NCBI RefSeq assembly: GCF_009852415.1
Contig: NZ_WOXS01000002.1
Location: 2,688,501 to 2,752,500, forward strand
DNA: 64,000 nt
Source: Streptomyces sp. Tu 3180
GTDB lineage: Bacteria > Actinomycetota > Actinomycetes > Streptomycetales > Streptomycetaceae
Direction of reading: 5' to 3'
In this document: piece after piece, positions 1-8,353 of the stretch
How the letters are laid out: each line of letters starts with the position of its first letter
How positions within the stretch are numbered: position 1 is the stretch's first letter
Program-made: the position numbers and the translations under genes
Notes under the pieces: generated by a model
Told to the model about the DNA's origin: nothing
The model's database searches: none
Seen by the model: the letters and a program-made list of their open reading frames with translations, nothing else

Positions 1-1
1 C

Positions 2-28
2 CTGGTCGACGGCGATCTTCAGCTCTAG
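2..28 (+). CDS. fasR: C-terminal end of an upstream gene, probably FasR regulator (partial)
   Basis: Only the last eight codons (LVDGDLQL, then TAG) lie in the window. In Streptomyces the gene directly upstream of fabD is fasR, a PucR-type activator of the fabDHPF operon. The identity is therefore inferred from conserved gene order, not from these few residues. Confidence 0.45.
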   Translation: MVDGDLQL

Positions 29-29
29 T

Positions 30-57
30 CTTTTGTCGGGGCCTCACAAAAGGCCCC
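30..57 (+). promoter_or_regulatory. Two overlapping dyads between fasR and fabD (operator and/or terminator)
   Basis: Two perfect inverted repeats share bases. CTTTTGT (30-36) pairs with ACAAAAG (46-52) across 9 nt. GGGGCCT (38-44) pairs with AGGCCCC (51-57) across 6 nt. They cannot form at the same time. The GC hairpin is a plausible terminator for fasR. The outer AT-rich dyad lies about 70 nt before the fabD start and is a plausible site for a dimeric regulator such as FasR, by inference. Confidence 0.5.
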
Positions 58-117
58 CGTGTTCTTCGTCCCTGTCCTCACGGGCGGCCGCGCCCGTCCC
101 CAAGAGAGAGTGTGAGA

Positions 118-1041
118 GTGCTCGTACTCGTCGCTCCCGGCCAGGGCGCCCAGACGCCCGGCTTCCTGACTGCATGGCTCGAACTCCCCGGTGCCGCGGA
201 CCGTGTCGCCGCATGGTCCGACGCCATCGGACTCGACCTCGTCCACTACGGCACGCGGGCCGACGCGGACGCGATCCGCGACACGGCCGTCGCCCAGCCG
301 CTGCTGGTCGCGGCCGGGCTGCTGTCCGCCTCGGCACTCGGTGACATGGCGGACGTCGCGCCCGGCGCGATCGCCGGCCACAGCGTCGGCGAGATCACCG
401 CCGCCGCCCTGGCGGGCGTCCTCGACGACACCGCCGCGCTGACCCTGGTCCGCAAGCGGGGCCTGGCCATGGCCGACGCCGCCGCGGTCACCGAGACCGG
501 CATGGCGGCGCTGCTCGGCGGCGACCCCGAGGTGACCGTGGAGCACCTGGGGAAGCTGGGCCTGACCCCGGCGAACATCAACGGCGCGGGCCAGATCGTG
601 GCGGCCGGCACCAAGGAGCAGCTCGCCGCGCTCGAGGCGGACAAGCCCGAGGGCGTGCGCAAGGTCGTCGCGCTCAAGGTGGCCGGCGCCTTCCACACCC
701 ACCACATGGCTCCCGCGGTCGACACGCTGGCGAAGGCCGCCGCGGACCTGGCACCGGGCGACCCGAAGATCACCTACGTGTCGAACAAGGACGGCGCGGC
801 CGTCGCGACCGGTGCCGAGGTGCTCCAGCGCCTGGTCGGCCAGGTCGCGAACCCGGTCCGCTGGGACCTGTGCATGGAGACCTTCAAGGAGCTCGGCGTG
901 ACCGCCCTGCTGGAGGTCTGCCCCGGCGGCACCCTGACCGGGCTCGCCAAGCGCGCGCTGCCCGGCGTGAAGACGCTGGCCCTGAAGACCCCCGCCGACC
1001 TCGACACGGCCCGCGAGCTCATCGCCGAGCACGCCGCCTGA
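118..1041 (+). CDS. fabD: Malonyl-CoA:ACP transacylase FabD
   Basis: Cytosolic enzyme that moves malonyl from CoA to the acyl carrier protein, supplying the extender unit for fatty-acid (and often type II polyketide) synthesis. The N-terminus VLVLVAPGQGAQTPGF has the family's GQG(A/S)Q motif. The nucleophile serine sits in AGHSVGEITA and the catalytic histidine in AGAFHTHHM. At about 307 residues it has family length. GTG at 118 is chosen because it puts the usual M-x-VLVAPGQGAQ terminus behind the GAGAGAG purine tract at 103-110; an in-frame GTG at 112 would add two residues. First gene of fabD-fabH-acpP-fabF, 22 nt ahead of fabH. Confidence 0.96.
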   Translation: MLVLVAPGQGAQTPGFLTAWLELPGAADRVAAWSDAIGLDLVHYGTRADADAIRDTAVAQPLLVAAGLLSASALGDMADVAPGAIAGHSVGEITAAALAGVLDDTAALTLVRKRGLAMADAAAVTETGMAALLGGDPEVTVEHLGKLGLTPANINGAGQIVAAGTKEQLAALEADKPEGVRKVVALKVAGAFHTHHMAPAVDTLAKAAADLAPGDPKITYVSNKDGAAVATGAEVLQRLVGQVANPVRWDLCMETFKELGVTALLEVCPGGTLTGLAKRALPGVKTLALKTPADLDTARELIAEHAA

Positions 1042-1063
1042 GCGCCCTAAGGAGCCCACCCGC

Positions 1064-2065
1064 ATGGCGAAGATCAAGCCCAGCAAGGGCGCCCCGTACG
1101 CGCGCATCCTCGGCGTGGGCGGCTACCGTCCCACCCGGGTCGTGCCGAACGAGGTGATCCTCGAGACGATCGACTCGTCCGACGAGTGGATCCGCTCGCG
1201 CTCCGGCATCGAGACCCGGCACTGGGCCTCCGACGAGGAGACCGTCACCGCGATGTCGCTGGAGGCGTCCGGGAAGGCCCTCGCCGACGCGGGGATCTCC
1301 GCCGCGCAGATCGGGGGCGTGATCGTCTCCACGGTGTCGCACTTCAAGCAGACCCCGGCCGTGGCCACCGAGATCGCCGACAAGCTGGGCACGGACCGGG
1401 CCGCCGCCTTCGACATCTCGGCCGGCTGCGCGGGCTTCGGCTACGGCCTGACCCTCGCCAAGGGCATGGTCGTCGAGGGGTCGGCGGAGTACGTCCTCGT
1501 CATCGGCGTGGAGCGGCTGAGCGACCTGACCGACCTGGAGGACCGGGCGACGGCCTTCCTGTTCGGCGACGGCGCCGGCGCGGTGGTCGTCGGCCCGTCC
1601 CAGGAGCCCGCGATCGGCCCGACCGTGTGGGGCTCCGAGGGCGACAAGTCCGAGACCATCAAGCAGACCGTGCCGTGGACGGACTACCGCGACGGGACCG
1701 TCGAGAAGTTCCCCGCGATCACCCAGGAGGGCCAGGCGGTGTTCCGCTGGGCCGTGTTCGAGATGGCGAAGGTCGCCCAGCAGGCGCTGGACGCGGCCGG
1801 GATCAGCCCGGACGACCTGGACGTCTTCATCCCGCACCAGGCCAACGTGCGGATCATCGACTCGATGGTGAAGACCCTCAAACTGCCGGAGCACGTCACG
1901 GTCGCCCGTGACATCCGCACCACCGGCAACACCTCGGCCGCCTCGATCCCGCTCGCGATGGAGCGGCTCCTGGCGACCGGCGAGGCGAAGAGCGGCGACA
2001 CCGCGCTCGTCATCGGCTTCGGGGCGGGTCTGGTCTACGCCGCTACGGTCGTTACCCTCCCCTAG
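1064..2065 (+). CDS. fabH: 3-oxoacyl-ACP synthase III FabH
   Basis: Condenses an acyl-CoA primer with malonyl-ACP to start each fatty-acid chain; in Streptomyces branched primers such as isobutyryl-CoA are preferred, giving iso/anteiso lipids. The KASIII Cys-His-Asn triad is visible: C122 in DISAGCAGFGYG, H258 in FIPHQANVR and N289 in TTGNTSAAS. The 333-residue length is typical. The ATG lies 22 nt after the fabD stop behind TAAGGAG. Second gene of the fatty-acid operon; about 100 nt separate it from acpP. Confidence 0.97.
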   Translation: MAKIKPSKGAPYARILGVGGYRPTRVVPNEVILETIDSSDEWIRSRSGIETRHWASDEETVTAMSLEASGKALADAGISAAQIGGVIVSTVSHFKQTPAVATEIADKLGTDRAAAFDISAGCAGFGYGLTLAKGMVVEGSAEYVLVIGVERLSDLTDLEDRATAFLFGDGAGAVVVGPSQEPAIGPTVWGSEGDKSETIKQTVPWTDYRDGTVEKFPAITQEGQAVFRWAVFEMAKVAQQALDAAGISPDDLDVFIPHQANVRIIDSMVKTLKLPEHVTVARDIRTTGNTSAASIPLAMERLLATGEAKSGDTALVIGFGAGLVYAATVVTLP

Positions 2066-2167
2066 GCACTCCGTGCCGGATCATGGGATCCGACGCGGGA
2101 ACCGCAACACCTGCCGCTGACGCGGCGGGCGCCACACCCTCTGGAATCACAACGAAGGAGCGCCACC

Positions 2168-2416
2168 ATGGCCGCCACTCAGGAAGAGATCGTCGCCGGT
2201 CTCGCGGAGATCGTGAACGAGATCGCCGGCATCCCGGTTGAGGACGTCCAGCTGGACAAGTCCTTCACCGACGACCTGGACGTCGACTCGCTGTCCATGG
2301 TCGAGGTCGTCGTCGCCGCCGAAGAGCGCTTCGACGTCAAGATCCCGGACGACGACGTCAAGAACCTCAAGACCGTCGGCGACGCGACCGACTACATCCT
2401 CAAGCACCAGGCCTGA
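2168..2416 (+). CDS. acpP: Acyl carrier protein
   Basis: Small acidic carrier (82 aa) that holds growing fatty acyl chains on a phosphopantetheine arm. The attachment serine is S41 in DLDVDSLSMVEVV, matching the family D-S-L motif. A strong GAAGGAG site precedes the ATG. It follows fabH and precedes fabF by a 247-nt GC-rich spacer, the longest gap in the operon. Sequence and context fit the primary-metabolism ACP rather than a polyketide ACP. Confidence 0.96.
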   Translation: MAATQEEIVAGLAEIVNEIAGIPVEDVQLDKSFTDDLDVDSLSMVEVVVAAEERFDVKIPDDDVKNLKTVGDATDYILKHQA

Positions 2417-2663
2417 GTCCTGACCGGGCCTTCCGTCCGGCTCGGGCCGGGTCAGGGAGCGGGGTCCGGTGCCGTGCACCGCGAGGCGCAGGAGGGAGCC
2501 GGGGCGAAGCCCCGGGGACCGACGACGCGGCGAGGCACGGTGCCGGGGCCCGCGAGCCCGGCGGCATGAGCCGGACGGAAGGCCCGATGGCCGGGAGCCC
2601 CCGGCCCCGCCACCCGACGGTGGCGCCGTACGAATCCTCGTATCCGTTGGAGAAAGAATTCCC

Positions 2664-3935
2664 GTGAGCCCGACCAATCGCACCGTGGTCGTCACCGGTA
2701 TCGGCGCAACCACACCGTTGGGTGGCGACGCAGCCTCTACCTGGGAGGGACTGATCGCCGGACGTTCCGGCGTCAGGCTCCTGGAGCAGGAATGGGCCGC
2801 CGAGCAGGCGGTCCGCATCGCGGCCCCGGTGGCCGTGGAGCCCACCGAGGTCATCCCCCGGCCGCAGGCCCGCCGGCTGGACCGCTCGGCGCAGTTCGCG
2901 CTGATCGCGGCCAAGGAGGCGTGGGCCGACGCCGGTTTCGAGGCCAAGGCCGGCGAGGACCCGAGCGTCGACCCGGACCGGCTCGGCGCGGTCATCGCCT
3001 CCGGCATCGGCGGCGTGACGACCCTGCTGGACCAGTACGACGTGCTGAAGGAGAAGGGCGTCCGCCGCGTCTCCCCGCACACCGTCCCCATGCTGATGCC
3101 GAACGGCCCCTCGGCGAACGTGGGCCTGGCCGTGGGCGCCCGCGCGGGCGTGCACACCCCGGTCTCGGCCTGCGCCTCCGGCGCGGAGGCCATCGGCTAC
3201 GCCATCGAGATGATCCGCACCGGCCGCGCCGACGTCGTCGTCGCGGGCGGCACGGAGGCGGCGATCCACCCGCTGCCGATCGCCGCGTTCGGCAACATGA
3301 TGGCGATGTCCAAGAACAACGACGACCCCCAGGGCGCCTCGCGCCCCTACGACGTGGCGCGTGACGGCTTCGTCATGGGCGAGGGCGCGGGCGTGATCGT
3401 CCTGGAGTCCGCCGAGCACGCCGCGGCGCGCGGTGCCCGCGTCTACGCGGAGGCGGTCGGCCAGGGCATCTCGGCCGACTCCCACGACATCGTGCAGCCG
3501 GAGCCGGAGGGCCGCGGCATCTCGCACGCCCTGCAGAACCTGCTGGACCGCACCGACCTGGACCCGGCCGAGATCGTGCACGTCAACGCGCACGCCACCT
3601 CGACGCCGGCCGGTGACATCGCCGAGCTGAAGGCGCTGCGCAAGGTCTTCGGCGACGACGCCGACCACATGGCGGTCTCCGCCACCAAGTCGATGACCGG
3701 TCACCTGCTCGGCGGCGCCGGCGGCGTGGAGTCGGTGGCGACGGTGCTCGCGCTGTACCACCGGGTGGCCCCGCCGACCATCAACGTCGAGAACCTCGAC
3801 CCCGAGGCCGAGGCGAACGCGGACGTGGTCCGCGGCGAGGCGCGCAAGCTGCCCGTCGAGGGCAGGATCGCCGCGCTGAACGACTCGTTCGGGTTCGGTG
3901 GCCACAACGTGGTGCTGGCGTTCCGGACGGTGTGA
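2664..3935 (+). CDS. fabF: Beta-ketoacyl-ACP synthase II FabF
   Basis: Elongating condensing enzyme of type II fatty-acid synthesis. The Cys-His-His catalytic set is present: C170 in VSACASGAEAIG, H310 in VNAHATSTPAGD and H346 in KSMTGHLLGGAGG. GTG at 2664 is chosen because it follows TTGGAGAAAG with good spacing and gives the usual N-terminus (TNRTVVVTGIGATTPLG) and a 423-residue length. The frame stays open upstream to 2469, but that stretch is low-complexity spacer. Last gene of the operon, ended by a large palindrome. Confidence 0.96.
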   Translation: MSPTNRTVVVTGIGATTPLGGDAASTWEGLIAGRSGVRLLEQEWAAEQAVRIAAPVAVEPTEVIPRPQARRLDRSAQFALIAAKEAWADAGFEAKAGEDPSVDPDRLGAVIASGIGGVTTLLDQYDVLKEKGVRRVSPHTVPMLMPNGPSANVGLAVGARAGVHTPVSACASGAEAIGYAIEMIRTGRADVVVAGGTEAAIHPLPIAAFGNMMAMSKNNDDPQGASRPYDVARDGFVMGEGAGVIVLESAEHAAARGARVYAEAVGQGISADSHDIVQPEPEGRGISHALQNLLDRTDLDPAEIVHVNAHATSTPAGDIAELKALRKVFGDDADHMAVSATKSMTGHLLGGAGGVESVATVLALYHRVAPPTINVENLDPEAEANADVVRGEARKLPVEGRIAALNDSFGFGGHNVVLAFRTV

Positions 3936-3941
3936 GCCGTA

Positions 3942-3995
3942 CCGGCACGCGGGAAGGCCCCCACCCTCGAGGGTGGGGGCCTTCCCGCGTGCCGG
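3942..3995. terminator. 54-bp perfect palindrome, bidirectional terminator
   Basis: Two 27-bp arms (3942-3968 and 3969-3995) are exact reverse complements centred on TCGA, with no mismatches. It lies between the stop of fabF and the stop of the convergent DUF3145 gene, so one hairpin can terminate both transcripts. There is no long U tract, as is usual in Streptomyces. Confidence 0.9.
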
Positions 3996-4014
3996 GCGAC
4001 GGGCGGGGCCCGGG

Positions 4015-4509
4015 TCAGACCACCTGGTGCAGCCAGCGCACCGGGGCGCCCTCGCCGGCGTAGCGGAACGGCTCCAGTTCGTCGTCCCAGGGCTTGCCCA
4101 GGAGCCTGGCGATCTCCGCCTCCAGGTCGGTCTCGCCGCCCTGGGAGCGGACCAGGGCGGCGCGCAGCCGGTCCTCGGGGATCAGGATGTCGCCGTGCAT
4201 GCCGGTGACGGCGTGGAAGATGCCGAGGTCGGGGGTGCAGCTGTAGCGCTCGCCCTCGGCGGTGGGGCAGGGCTCCGCGGTGACCTCGAAGCGCAGCATC
4301 TGCCAGCCGCGCAGCGCGGAGGCGAGTTTGGAGGCGGTGCCGGCCTGGCCCTGCCAGGAGAACTCCGAGCGCCAGGTGCCCGGGGCGGCGGGCTGCCGGA
4401 TCCAGTCCAGGCTGACGCGCGTGCCGAGCACCCCGGCGACGGCCCACTCGACGTGCGGGCACAGCGCGCGCGGCGCGGAGTGCACGTACAGAACTCCACG
4501 AGTCGTCAC
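4015..4509 (-). CDS. DUF3145 family protein
   Basis: A 164-residue soluble protein starting (M)TTRGVLYVHSAPRALCPH, the hallmark start of the actinobacterial DUF3145 family. The family has no established biochemical function; it is conserved beside the fabDHPF operon in Streptomyces. No signal peptide or membrane segment is seen. The start is GTG at 4509 behind GGAGG; the frame extends further upstream but that part lacks family character. Convergent with fabF and divergent from the lipoprotein gene. Confidence 0.85.
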   Translation of the reverse strand: MTTRGVLYVHSAPRALCPHVEWAVAGVLGTRVSLDWIRQPAAPGTWRSEFSWQGQAGTASKLASALRGWQMLRFEVTAEPCPTAEGERYSCTPDLGIFHAVTGMHGDILIPEDRLRAALVRSQGGETDLEAEIARLLGKPWDDELEPFRYAGEGAPVRWLHQVV

Positions 4510-4677
4510 CGGAACCTCCGGGCAGAGCGGGACATCTTGGAACGGGTGGAACGGCCGCGACCCGGCGGGCCGCGTTGATGGCGAGGCTACCGTGCGCCGG
4601 GGCAAGGAGTGTGACGTACCGTCGGTCCCGGTGCCGGGAAAGGTCCACCATTCACCCGGCAGGACGCCTGTACGGGT

Positions 4678-4692
4678 GGGGGACGTTCCCCC
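4678..4692. promoter_or_regulatory. GGGGGA-CGT-TCCCCC palindrome in the divergent intergenic region
   Basis: The 260-bp gap between the DUF3145 start and the SGNH lipoprotein start holds this perfect 6-bp-arm palindrome. It sits about 78 nt before the lipoprotein start. It could be an operator; no matching known motif is recognised and in GC-rich DNA it may be chance. Nothing else is seen in the gap. Confidence 0.25.
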
Positions 4693-4769
4693 CTCCGGGC
4701 GGGAACCCCCGTGCGTTGTTATGGGTGGGGAGGGACGGTGACACCACGACGCACGGGGAGGCGACCGAA

Positions 4770-5678
4770 TTGGACCAGGCGACGCGGAGGCGGCGGCGCC
4801 GCTCACGGGCCGTTCTCGCCGTGGTGGCGGCCGCCGCCCTGGGAGTGGCCGGCTGCGACGCCGTCGGCGGTGACGCGTCCGCCCCGTCCGCGGGCGCGCG
4901 CACGGGCGGACCGTCCCCGAGGCCCACGCCCGTGTGGGACACCAGCCCCTCCTCCGTCGCCGCCGTCGGCGACTCCATCACCACCGGCTTCGACGCCTGC
5001 GCGGTGCTGTCGGACTGCCCCGAGGTGTCGTGGGCGACGGGCGGCAGCGACGAGGTCGACAGTCTCGCGGTGCGGCTGCTGGGGAAGGCCGGTGCGGCCG
5101 AGCGGAGCTGGAACTACGCGGTGACCGGGGCCCGGATGGCGGATCTGCCGGGCCAGATGGCGCGGGCGGTGCGGCGCGCCCCGCAGCTGGTGGCGGTGAT
5201 GGTCGGGGCGAACGACGCCTGCCGGGACACGACGGCGGCGATGACGCCGGTGGCCGACTTCCGCGCCGACTTCCGGGAGGCGATGACCACCCTGCGCGAG
5301 GCGCTGCCCAAGACCCAGGTGTACGTGGCGAGCGTGCCGAACCTGAAGCGGCTGTGGTCGCAGGGGCGGACCGACGCCCTGGGCAAGCAGATCTGGAAGC
5401 TGGGCATCTGCCCGTCGATGCTGGGTGACGCGGACGCGCTGGACGCGGCGGCGACGCTGCGGCGCGAGACGGTGCACCGGCGGGTGGAGGACTACAACAG
5501 GGTGCTCGAGGAGGTCTGCGCAGCGGACCGCCGGTGCCGCCACGACGACGGCGCCGTGTACGAGTACCGCTTCGGCACCGGGCAGTTGAGCCGCTGGGAC
5601 TGGTTCCACCCGAGCGTCGACGGACAGGCCAGGCTGGCGGAGATCGCCTACCGGACGGTCACGGCGAAGCGGCCGTGA
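4770..5678 (+). CDS. SGNH/GDSL-family hydrolase lipoprotein
   Basis: Predicted cell-surface esterase or lipase. The N-terminus has an arginine run, a hydrophobic stretch and a lipobox GVAGC with C29 as the lipidated residue. SGNH blocks are clear: S69 in AVGDSITTGF (block I), N148 in GANDACRD (block III) and D277/H280 in DWFHPSVDG (block V). TTG at 4770 is preferred: it follows GGGGAGG by 8 nt and gives a normal lipoprotein signal; the frame is open back to an ATG at 4575. Substrate is unknown. The stop is followed by a 19-bp tandem repeat and the mutarotase gene. Confidence 0.82.
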   Translation: MDQATRRRRRRSRAVLAVVAAAALGVAGCDAVGGDASAPSAGARTGGPSPRPTPVWDTSPSSVAAVGDSITTGFDACAVLSDCPEVSWATGGSDEVDSLAVRLLGKAGAAERSWNYAVTGARMADLPGQMARAVRRAPQLVAVMVGANDACRDTTAAMTPVADFRADFREAMTTLREALPKTQVYVASVPNLKRLWSQGRTDALGKQIWKLGICPSMLGDADALDAAATLRRETVHRRVEDYNRVLEEVCAADRRCRHDDGAVYEYRFGTGQLSRWDWFHPSVDGQARLAEIAYRTVTAKRP

Positions 5679-5718
5679 TCCGCTGAGGAGGCCGTGATCC
5701 GCCGGGGAGGCCGTGACC
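5671..5718 (+). repeat. 19-bp tandem repeat, about 2.5 copies
   Basis: GGCCGTGATCCGC followed by TGAGGA, then by CGGGGA, then a partial GGCCGTGACC, starting at 5671, 5690 and 5709. It spans the end of the lipoprotein gene and its downstream gap. Probably a slippage product; it repeats the stop-and-GGAGG region. Confidence 0.7.
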
Positions 5719-5731
5719 TATCGTTTCGCAC

Positions 5732-6703
5732 ATGAACGAACTCTTCGGCACACTCCCCGACGGCACCCCGGTGCACCGCTGGACCCTGGAACGGGCGGGG
5801 GTACGGGTGCGGGTCCTGTCCTACGGCGGGATCGTGCAGAGCGTCGAGGTGCCGGACCGGGAGGGGCGGACCGGGAACGTGGTGCTGGGATTCCCCGGCC
5901 TGGACGGCTACCTCACCCATCCGGAGCCCTTCCTGGGCGCCCTGATCGGCCGGTACGCCAACCGGATCGCGCACGCGCGCTTCGTGCTGGACGGGGCCGT
6001 CCACGCGCTCACCCCGAACAACGGGCCGAACTCCCTGCACGGCGGGCGGGGAGGCTTCGACAAGCGGGTGTGGGACGTGACGGCGGTCGAGCACGGCCTG
6101 CGCCTCACCCGGGTCAGCCCGCACGGCGAGGAGGGCTTCCCGGGCCGTCTGGAGGTCGCGGTGACGTACACGCTGGACGAGCGGGGCGCGCTGGGCATCG
6201 TCTACGAGGCGGTGACGGACGCGCCGACCCCGGTGAACCTGACGAACCACTCGTACTGGAACCTGGCCGGCTCCGGCAGCGCGGCCGGGCACGAACTGCG
6301 GATCGCGGCCTCCCGGTTCACGCCGGTCGACGCGGACCTGATCCCGACGGGCGAGCTCGCCGACGTGACCGGCACCCGCTTCGACTTCCGGGAGGCGCGC
6401 GCGACCGGCACCGGGTACGACCACAACCTCGTGCTCGACAAGGGCGTGACGCCGGCGCCCGTGGAGGTCGCCGAGCTGTACGACCCGGGGTCGGGCCGGG
6501 TGCTGACGGTGGCGACCACCGAGCCCGGGATGCAGCTGTACACCGCCGACCACATCGGCGAGCCCTTCGCCCCCGGTGACGGCGTCGCGCTGGAGACCCA
6601 GCACTTCCCCGACTCCCCGAACCGGCCGGAGTTCCCGGACACCGTCCTGCGGCCGGGCGAGGCGTTCCGCTCGGAGACGGTGTACGGCTTCTCCGTGCGG
6701 TAG
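5732..6703 (+). CDS. galM: Aldose 1-epimerase (galactose mutarotase), cytosolic
   Basis: Interconverts alpha and beta anomers of galactose, glucose or related aldoses. Family residues are visible: H103 in SLHGGRGGFD, H173 in TNHSYWNLAG and the general base E288 in VALETQHFPDSPN. The 323-aa protein has no signal peptide, so it is cytosolic. The start at ATG 5732 gives the family N-terminus, but the nearest GGGGAGG is about 21 nt upstream, unusually far. A paralogue with a twin-arginine signal lies at 20617. Confidence 0.9.
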   Translation: MNELFGTLPDGTPVHRWTLERAGVRVRVLSYGGIVQSVEVPDREGRTGNVVLGFPGLDGYLTHPEPFLGALIGRYANRIAHARFVLDGAVHALTPNNGPNSLHGGRGGFDKRVWDVTAVEHGLRLTRVSPHGEEGFPGRLEVAVTYTLDERGALGIVYEAVTDAPTPVNLTNHSYWNLAGSGSAAGHELRIAASRFTPVDADLIPTGELADVTGTRFDFREARATGTGYDHNLVLDKGVTPAPVEVAELYDPGSGRVLTVATTEPGMQLYTADHIGEPFAPGDGVALETQHFPDSPNRPEFPDTVLRPGEAFRSETVYGFSVR

Positions 6704-6724
6704 GCCCGGCCCCGTGCGCACATG

Positions 6725-6760
6725 AGCCCCGGTCCGGGGTCAGGGGCCCGGACCGGGGCT
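6725..6760 (+). terminator. Intrinsic terminator after the mutarotase gene
   Basis: AGCCCCGGTCCGGG (6725-6738) and CCCGGACCGGGGCT (6747-6760) form a perfect 14-bp stem with an 8-nt loop, 22 nt after the stop. The remaining ~290 nt to the next start hold no gene that can be supported. Confidence 0.85.
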
Positions 6761-7051
6761 GCTCATGTGGGTACCACCCGGATCAGACGTTAACCGCCGC
6801 GCCGGTCCCGCGGTCCGTGATCGAGCACTCGGCCGGGATCCCGTACGAACCTTTCACAAGTGGTCGGCCGGCGGACCCGGTACCGCTCGCCCGGTTCGCC
6901 GGCGCCGACTGGATCCCCGGCGGCCCCGGCCCCGAGGGCACCCCGTCCGACCCGCCGGGCTCCGTGCCCCGTGGCGCGGTCCCCCCGGTCACGCGATACT
7001 GCGGCCTCCGGCACACCGCGTACCCCACTGCGATCGGAAGGCCCGACTCCC

Positions 7052-8353
7052 TTGAACGCTCCCCGTGTTCGCATCGCCGCCCTCGGCCTCGCCCTGCTGA
7101 CCGGCGGCCTCGCCGCCCCCGTGACCGCGACCGCCGCCGAGCCCGCGGCCCCCTCCCCCACCGTCGAGGAACGGCGCCTGGACAGGGCGGCCCCGCAGGA
7201 GATACTGCGCCGCTCCGGATTCGACACCGCGGCACCGGAGTTCGCCCGCTCCCTCGACCGCGCGCGTTCCTACGCGCAGGCCCGCCGCACCGTCGCGCGC
7301 GAGGGAACGGCGCTGTGGCGCAGGGCCGTCGACCGGGCGCAGGGGCGCGGCCCCGCGCGCGGTGACCTCAGCCGGGACGACGACCGGCCGCTGTACTGGG
7401 CACGGCTCGGCATGACCCGCGAACTGCGCACCTGGGAACCGGGGTTCGGACTGACCGAGGGGCAGCGGACGCGGCTGCTGGAGGAGCTGGAGCGGACCTC
7501 GCGGGGGCAGAGCACGATCCTCCTGCACTCCCGGCCCCGCTCGAACGGGGGGACCCCCGTCCCGCGCGGTGCGGACGTCAAGCGGATCCTGCTGACCGGG
7601 TTCGACCCGTTCACCCTGGACCGGGACGTGCGCATCTCCAACCCGTCCGGCGCCGCCGCGCTCGCCCTCGACGGCACGGTGATCGAGACGGCGGACGGCC
7701 CGGCGCGCGTCGAGACGGCCGTGTTCCCGGTGCGCTGGGGGGACTTCACGCAGGGCACGGTGGAGCGGGCGCTGCGGCCGCACCTGCCCGGGGTCGACCT
7801 GTTCGCCACGGTGAGCCAGGGCCGGGTCGGCCGCTTCGACGTCGAGCGGACCAACGGGGCCCGGCGGGGCGGCTTCCCGGACAACGAGAACGTCTCCCGC
7901 ACCCAGACGATCCCGGTCGCCGACCCGGCCTCACAGCCCCAGTGGACGACGACCACCCTGCCGTACGGGGCGATCACGGCCGCCGCCACCGGGCGCTTCC
8001 CCGTGTACGACAACACGAGCGTGACCGAGATCCCGGCGGGCGGCACCGAACCCGTCGTCCGGCCCGACGGGCCCACCCCCGGCTCGACGGCCCGCGCGGG
8101 CGGCGGCGGCGACTACCTGTCCAACGAGATCGCCTACCGGGCCACCCTGCTGCGCGACCGCCTCGGCCTGCGCGACAGGCTGCCGGGCGGCCATGTCCAC
8201 ACCCCGGTCCTGCAGTTCGGCGCCGGGAACACCGACCCGGCGACGGGGACGGTCACGGACCCGGCGTTCGTGCGGAACCGGCTGGACATCATCGACCAGG
8301 TGCGGGCGATCGTGACCGTGGCGATCAGCGCGACGGGGCGAACGCGAGGCTGA
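7052..8353 (+). CDS. Secreted peptidase C15 (pyroglutamyl peptidase)-like protein with Cys replaced by Ser
   Basis: A 433-residue protein with a Sec signal (NAPRVRIAALGLALLTGG...ATAAEP) from TTG 7052, 11 nt after GGAAG. After about 150 residues of extra N-terminal sequence comes a pyroglutamyl-peptidase I fold: ILLTGFDPF at its start, FDVERTNG in the Glu region, DYLSNEIAYR where family members have the catalytic Cys (G-x-x-C-N), and GGHVHTPVLQ with the catalytic His (H383). The residue at the Cys position is S357. The fold is clear; activity as a cysteine peptidase is doubtful. Convergent with the LysE gene and overlapping it by 29 bp. Confidence 0.78.
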   Translation: MNAPRVRIAALGLALLTGGLAAPVTATAAEPAAPSPTVEERRLDRAAPQEILRRSGFDTAAPEFARSLDRARSYAQARRTVAREGTALWRRAVDRAQGRGPARGDLSRDDDRPLYWARLGMTRELRTWEPGFGLTEGQRTRLLEELERTSRGQSTILLHSRPRSNGGTPVPRGADVKRILLTGFDPFTLDRDVRISNPSGAAALALDGTVIETADGPARVETAVFPVRWGDFTQGTVERALRPHLPGVDLFATVSQGRVGRFDVERTNGARRGGFPDNENVSRTQTIPVADPASQPQWTTTTLPYGAITAAATGRFPVYDNTSVTEIPAGGTEPVVRPDGPTPGSTARAGGGGDYLSNEIAYRATLLRDRLGLRDRLPGGHVHTPVLQFGAGNTDPATGTVTDPAFVRNRLDIIDQVRAIVTVAISATGRTRG

